Source: Saliniramus fredricksonii
GTDB taxonomy: Bacteria > Pseudomonadota > Alphaproteobacteria > Rhizobiales > Beijerinckiaceae
Assembly: GCF_900094735.1 (NCBI RefSeq)
Contig: NZ_FMBM01000003.1
Location: forward strand, 1-64,000
Length of the DNA stretch: 64,000 nucleotides
Direction of reading: 5' to 3'
Position numbers and translations under genes: made by a program
Notes under the pieces: model-generated
What the model was told of the DNA's origin: nothing
What the model saw: the letters and a program-made list of their open reading frames with translations, nothing else
The model's database searches: none
Shown: positions 61,929 to 64,000 of the stretch, one piece after another
Numbering within the stretch: position 1 is the stretch's first letter
How the letters are laid out: every line of letters starts with the position of its first letter

Positions 61929-63122
61929 TCAGCCGCCCCAGGCGACCCGCAATGGGTTGTCGGCGAGGGCTTGCGCATCCGGACGATCAATGCCGGGCTG
62001 GCCGAGAAACGCCTGCCACAGCGCTTCGACTTCCGCGCGATCCAGATCCTTGACGATGAAGACGAGCCGGGTGCGCCGGTCGGCATCGTCGGGCCAGGCA
62101 TCGAGAATGGCGGGGACGTGAACGACATGCTGTACGCCATGCAGCACGACGGGATGATCGGGATCTTCGGCAATACAGACGATTCCCTTGACGCGCAGCA
62201 GCTTGGCGCCGTGGCTCGCCCGCAGGAGATCGAGGAAGAGGTCGAGGCTGCGCTGGGGCACTGGCGCGTCGCTCGTCAGGCAGAAGGCCCGGATCGAGGC
62301 GTCGTGGCGGTTGACGTCGTGATGGTGGTGGTCGTGGTGTTCGTCATGTCCATGGCCATGTCCATGCCCGTGATCATGCTCATGCTGGCGCCGGTGCGCG
62401 GCATCTTCCGCCTCGGCGATGGCCTCGGCTGAAAGCCATGTCGCGACGTCGCCGATCTTGCCCTGCGTGTCGAACAAACCCGACATGACCATGCTTTCGA
62501 GATCGAGCGCATCCCCGGCATCGAGGATCGCGGCACCGGGATTGAGCTGGCGCAAGCGGGCTGTGAGCGCCGCGACCGCTCCGGAATCGGACAGATCCGT
62601 CTTGGAGAGAACCAGCCGGTCCGCCATCGCGGCCTGGCGTACGGCTTCCTCATGTGTGTCCAGCGTCGCCGCGCCCGCCATGGCATCGACCACGGTGACG
62701 AGTCCCTGCACGGCAAAGCGCATCGAGAGATAGGGATGGTAGAGCACCGCATGCAGGATGGGTGCCGGATCGGCCAGCCCCGTGGTCTCGATGATCACAC
62801 GCTTGAAGGGCATGATGCGGTCATTGTCGCGCTTGCGCAGCAGGTCCTCGAGCGTGTGGATCAGATCGCCGCGCACCGAGCAGCACAGGCAGCCGGCCGA
62901 GAGCAGGATCATGCCCTCGTCCACCGTCTCGACCAGCATGTGATCGAGCCCGATCTCGCCGAATTCATTCACGATCACCACGGTGTCAGACATGGCGGGG
63001 TCGGTGAGGATGCGGTTGAGCAGCGTCGTCTTGCCGGAACCGAGGAACCCGGTGAGCACCGTCAGCGGCAAGGGCTCCGGGCGGCGTCCGGCGGCGGGTT
63101 GTGCGCTGTTCTGATCGGTCAT
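61929..63122 (-). CDS. COG0523/CobW-family GTPase with a His-rich linker
   Basis: This is a 397-residue G3E GTPase. Walker A is GFLGSGKT (residues 25-32), followed by IVNEFGEIGLDH, the metal-binding motif GCLCC (77-81), VIIETTGLADPAPIL, and SKTD (173-176) for guanine. Residues 243-269 are a His/Asp/Gly-rich run able to bind zinc, nickel or cobalt. The CobW_C domain follows (KLLRVKGIVCIAEDPDHPVV, RRTRLVFIVKDLDRAEVEAL). It is a metal chaperone or insertase; the metal and client are not known. Neither cobalamin genes nor a Zur-type regulator are adjacent. The EamA transporter is 5 bp upstream, on the 3' side of this protein's promoter, so the two may share a transcript. Confidence 0.9.
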   Translation of the reverse strand: MTDQNSAQPAAGRRPEPLPLTVLTGFLGSGKTTLLNRILTDPAMSDTVVIVNEFGEIGLDHMLVETVDEGMILLSAGCLCCSVRGDLIHTLEDLLRKRDNDRIMPFKRVIIETTGLADPAPILHAVLYHPYLSMRFAVQGLVTVVDAMAGAATLDTHEEAVRQAAMADRLVLSKTDLSDSGAVAALTARLRQLNPGAAILDAGDALDLESMVMSGLFDTQGKIGDVATWLSAEAIAEAEDAAHRRQHEHDHGHGHGHGHDEHHDHHHHDVNRHDASIRAFCLTSDAPVPQRSLDLFLDLLRASHGAKLLRVKGIVCIAEDPDHPVVLHGVQHVVHVPAILDAWPDDADRRTRLVFIVKDLDRAEVEALWQAFLGQPGIDRPDAQALADNPLRVAWGG

Positions 63123-63127
63123 GCATC

Positions 63128-64000
63128 CTACTCCGTCAGGGCGCGGCGCGTGGCAAGCGCACGGCTGCGCCGGTTCTCCATGAGCACATTGGTGGCGACG
63201 GCGCCAACGACAAGGGCACCACCGAGGAATTGCAGGGGCACGAGCCGTTCGCCGAGCAGGATTGCCGAGGCGGCGGTCGCGACCACCGGCTCGGCGCAGA
63301 AGGCGAGGCCGACCACCACTGCCGAGGCGCGCACGAGGGCGACGAGCTGGAAGAACAATCCCGCCATATAGGTCGCGATCAGAAGCGCCACGGCAGCGGG
63401 CGCCACCGTCAGCACTGCCGGCGGATCCAGCGCGCCGAGCACGGCGCCGACGATGATGCAGGCGGGGATCACGGCGAGATTGACCCAGAAGATCTTGGCC
63501 AGTGTCGGCGTTTTCGGCGAACGTGTGCCGGAGAAGAATTGCAGGGTTGCCGAGGCGCTCGCCAGCCCGGCCAGCGCGACGCCGCGCCAGTCGAGGGTGC
63601 CGAAGCCGGGCCCGATCACCAGCGCCACGCCCGTGAAGGCCATGCCTGCCAGCACGAGCAGGGCAGGACGCAGGCTCCCGCCATCCACGAGCGGCGAGAG
63701 CAGCACGATCACGATCGGAAAGGTGAAGAAGATGACCACCGCCACCGAGACCGGAATGAAGGTTACCGCGCTCATGTAGCCGATCCCCACGCCCGCACCG
63801 CCGAGCGCGAGCGCGATCATGGCACGGCCTTCACCAGGGGCGATACGCGGCAGCCGGCGCCACAGGGCGGCGACGAGCGCGGCGACGACAAACATCGCGA
63901 TGACGCGGTAAAGCGCGACCGAGACACCGGACAATCCCGAATCGGCGGCCATGCGGGCAAAGACGATGCTGATCCCGTAAGCCGTTGCCCCGGCGCTTGC
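63128..64000 (-). CDS. EamA-domain (DMT) transporter, 5' end outside the window
   Basis: The frame remains open to the right edge (ASAGATAYGISIVFARMAAD), so the first residues are missing; about 290 are visible. Ten-helix drug/metabolite transporter pattern: ALYRVIAMFVVAALVAALWR, FIPVSVAVVIFFTFPIVIVL, LVLAGMAFTGVALVIGPGFG, then the second EamA half with FFQLVALVRASAVVVGLAFC, EPVVATAASAILLGERLVPL and GGALVVGAVATNVLM. The substrate is unknown. It ends 5 bp before the COG0523 gene. Confidence 0.88.
   Translation of the reverse strand, partial: ASAGATAYGISIVFARMAADSGLSGVSVALYRVIAMFVVAALVAALWRRLPRIAPGEGRAMIALALGGAGVGIGYMSAVTFIPVSVAVVIFFTFPIVIVLLSPLVDGGSLRPALLVLAGMAFTGVALVIGPGFGTLDWRGVALAGLASASATLQFFSGTRSPKTPTLAKIFWVNLAVIPACIIVGAVLGALDPPAVLTVAPAAVALLIATYMAGLFFQLVALVRASAVVVGLAFCAEPVVATAASAILLGERLVPLQFLGGALVVGAVATNVLMENRRSRALATRRALTE

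Overview
The window comes from a GC-rich alphaproteobacterium, most likely of the order Hyphomicrobiales. The evidence is the high GC content, two phasin genes, a PdhS-like cell-cycle kinase, sigma-54, an NDUFAF7/MidA-type methyltransferase, the hslVU/his neighbourhood, and a tRNA-His that encodes no extra G(-1) and has discriminator base A73, a known mark of one alphaproteobacterial clade. A family such as Salinarimonadaceae is only a guess.

Layout. 1-3.6 kb: the end of a phnM-like gene and a catabolic cluster (diaminopropionate ammonia-lyase-like enzyme, SDR, cupin dioxygenase, SDR) in which the first three genes carry many indel frameshifts. 3.7-11.1 kb: an IS island lying between two tRNA-Gln genes. 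Three different IS256-family elements sit side by side; the first splits an unknown gene, and the third is itself split by an IS110-family (IS1111-group) element. 11.3-19.5 kb: tRNA-Pro, a divergent FCD-GntR regulator, and a catabolic operon (HMG-CoA-lyase-like enzyme, CaiB CoA-transferase, TRAP transporter, SDR, MFS). 19.6-28.3 kb: class Ic aminotransferase, alpha/beta hydrolase, GNAT, tRNA-Ser, ung, ubiK, lgt, a MidA-like methyltransferase, methylmalonyl-CoA mutase, tRNA-His. 28.5-40.6 kb: two phasins, a PdhS-like kinase, rpoN, glk, then the leftward run glyA-nrdR-ribD-ribE. 40.6-50 kb: SRAP peptidase, glutathionyl-hydroquinone reductase, hslU and hslV separated by two membrane-protein genes (one very AT-rich), then hisB-DUF2628-hisH-hisA. 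50-64 kb: MFS, Nudix, DUF983, rnr, an IclR-dgoK pair divergent from a tctCBA transporter, a GNAT-like gene, a COG0523 GTPase and a truncated EamA transporter.

How the genes may work together. The GntR-controlled operon has the parts to import a carboxylate (TRAP), attach CoA (CaiB) and cleave the product (HMG-CoA-lyase-like). The IclR-dgoK/tctCBA locus looks like sugar-acid uptake and phosphorylation. Methylmalonyl-CoA mutase feeds propionyl-CoA carbon into succinyl-CoA.

The most notable finding is in the IS110/IS1111 element. Its long right-hand noncoding end can fold into a stem whose loop holds two short segments. One is identical to the left flank of the occupied target, and the other is complementary to the right flank. 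This is the arrangement expected of a bridge RNA/seekRNA, and the guide can be read against its own insertion site.
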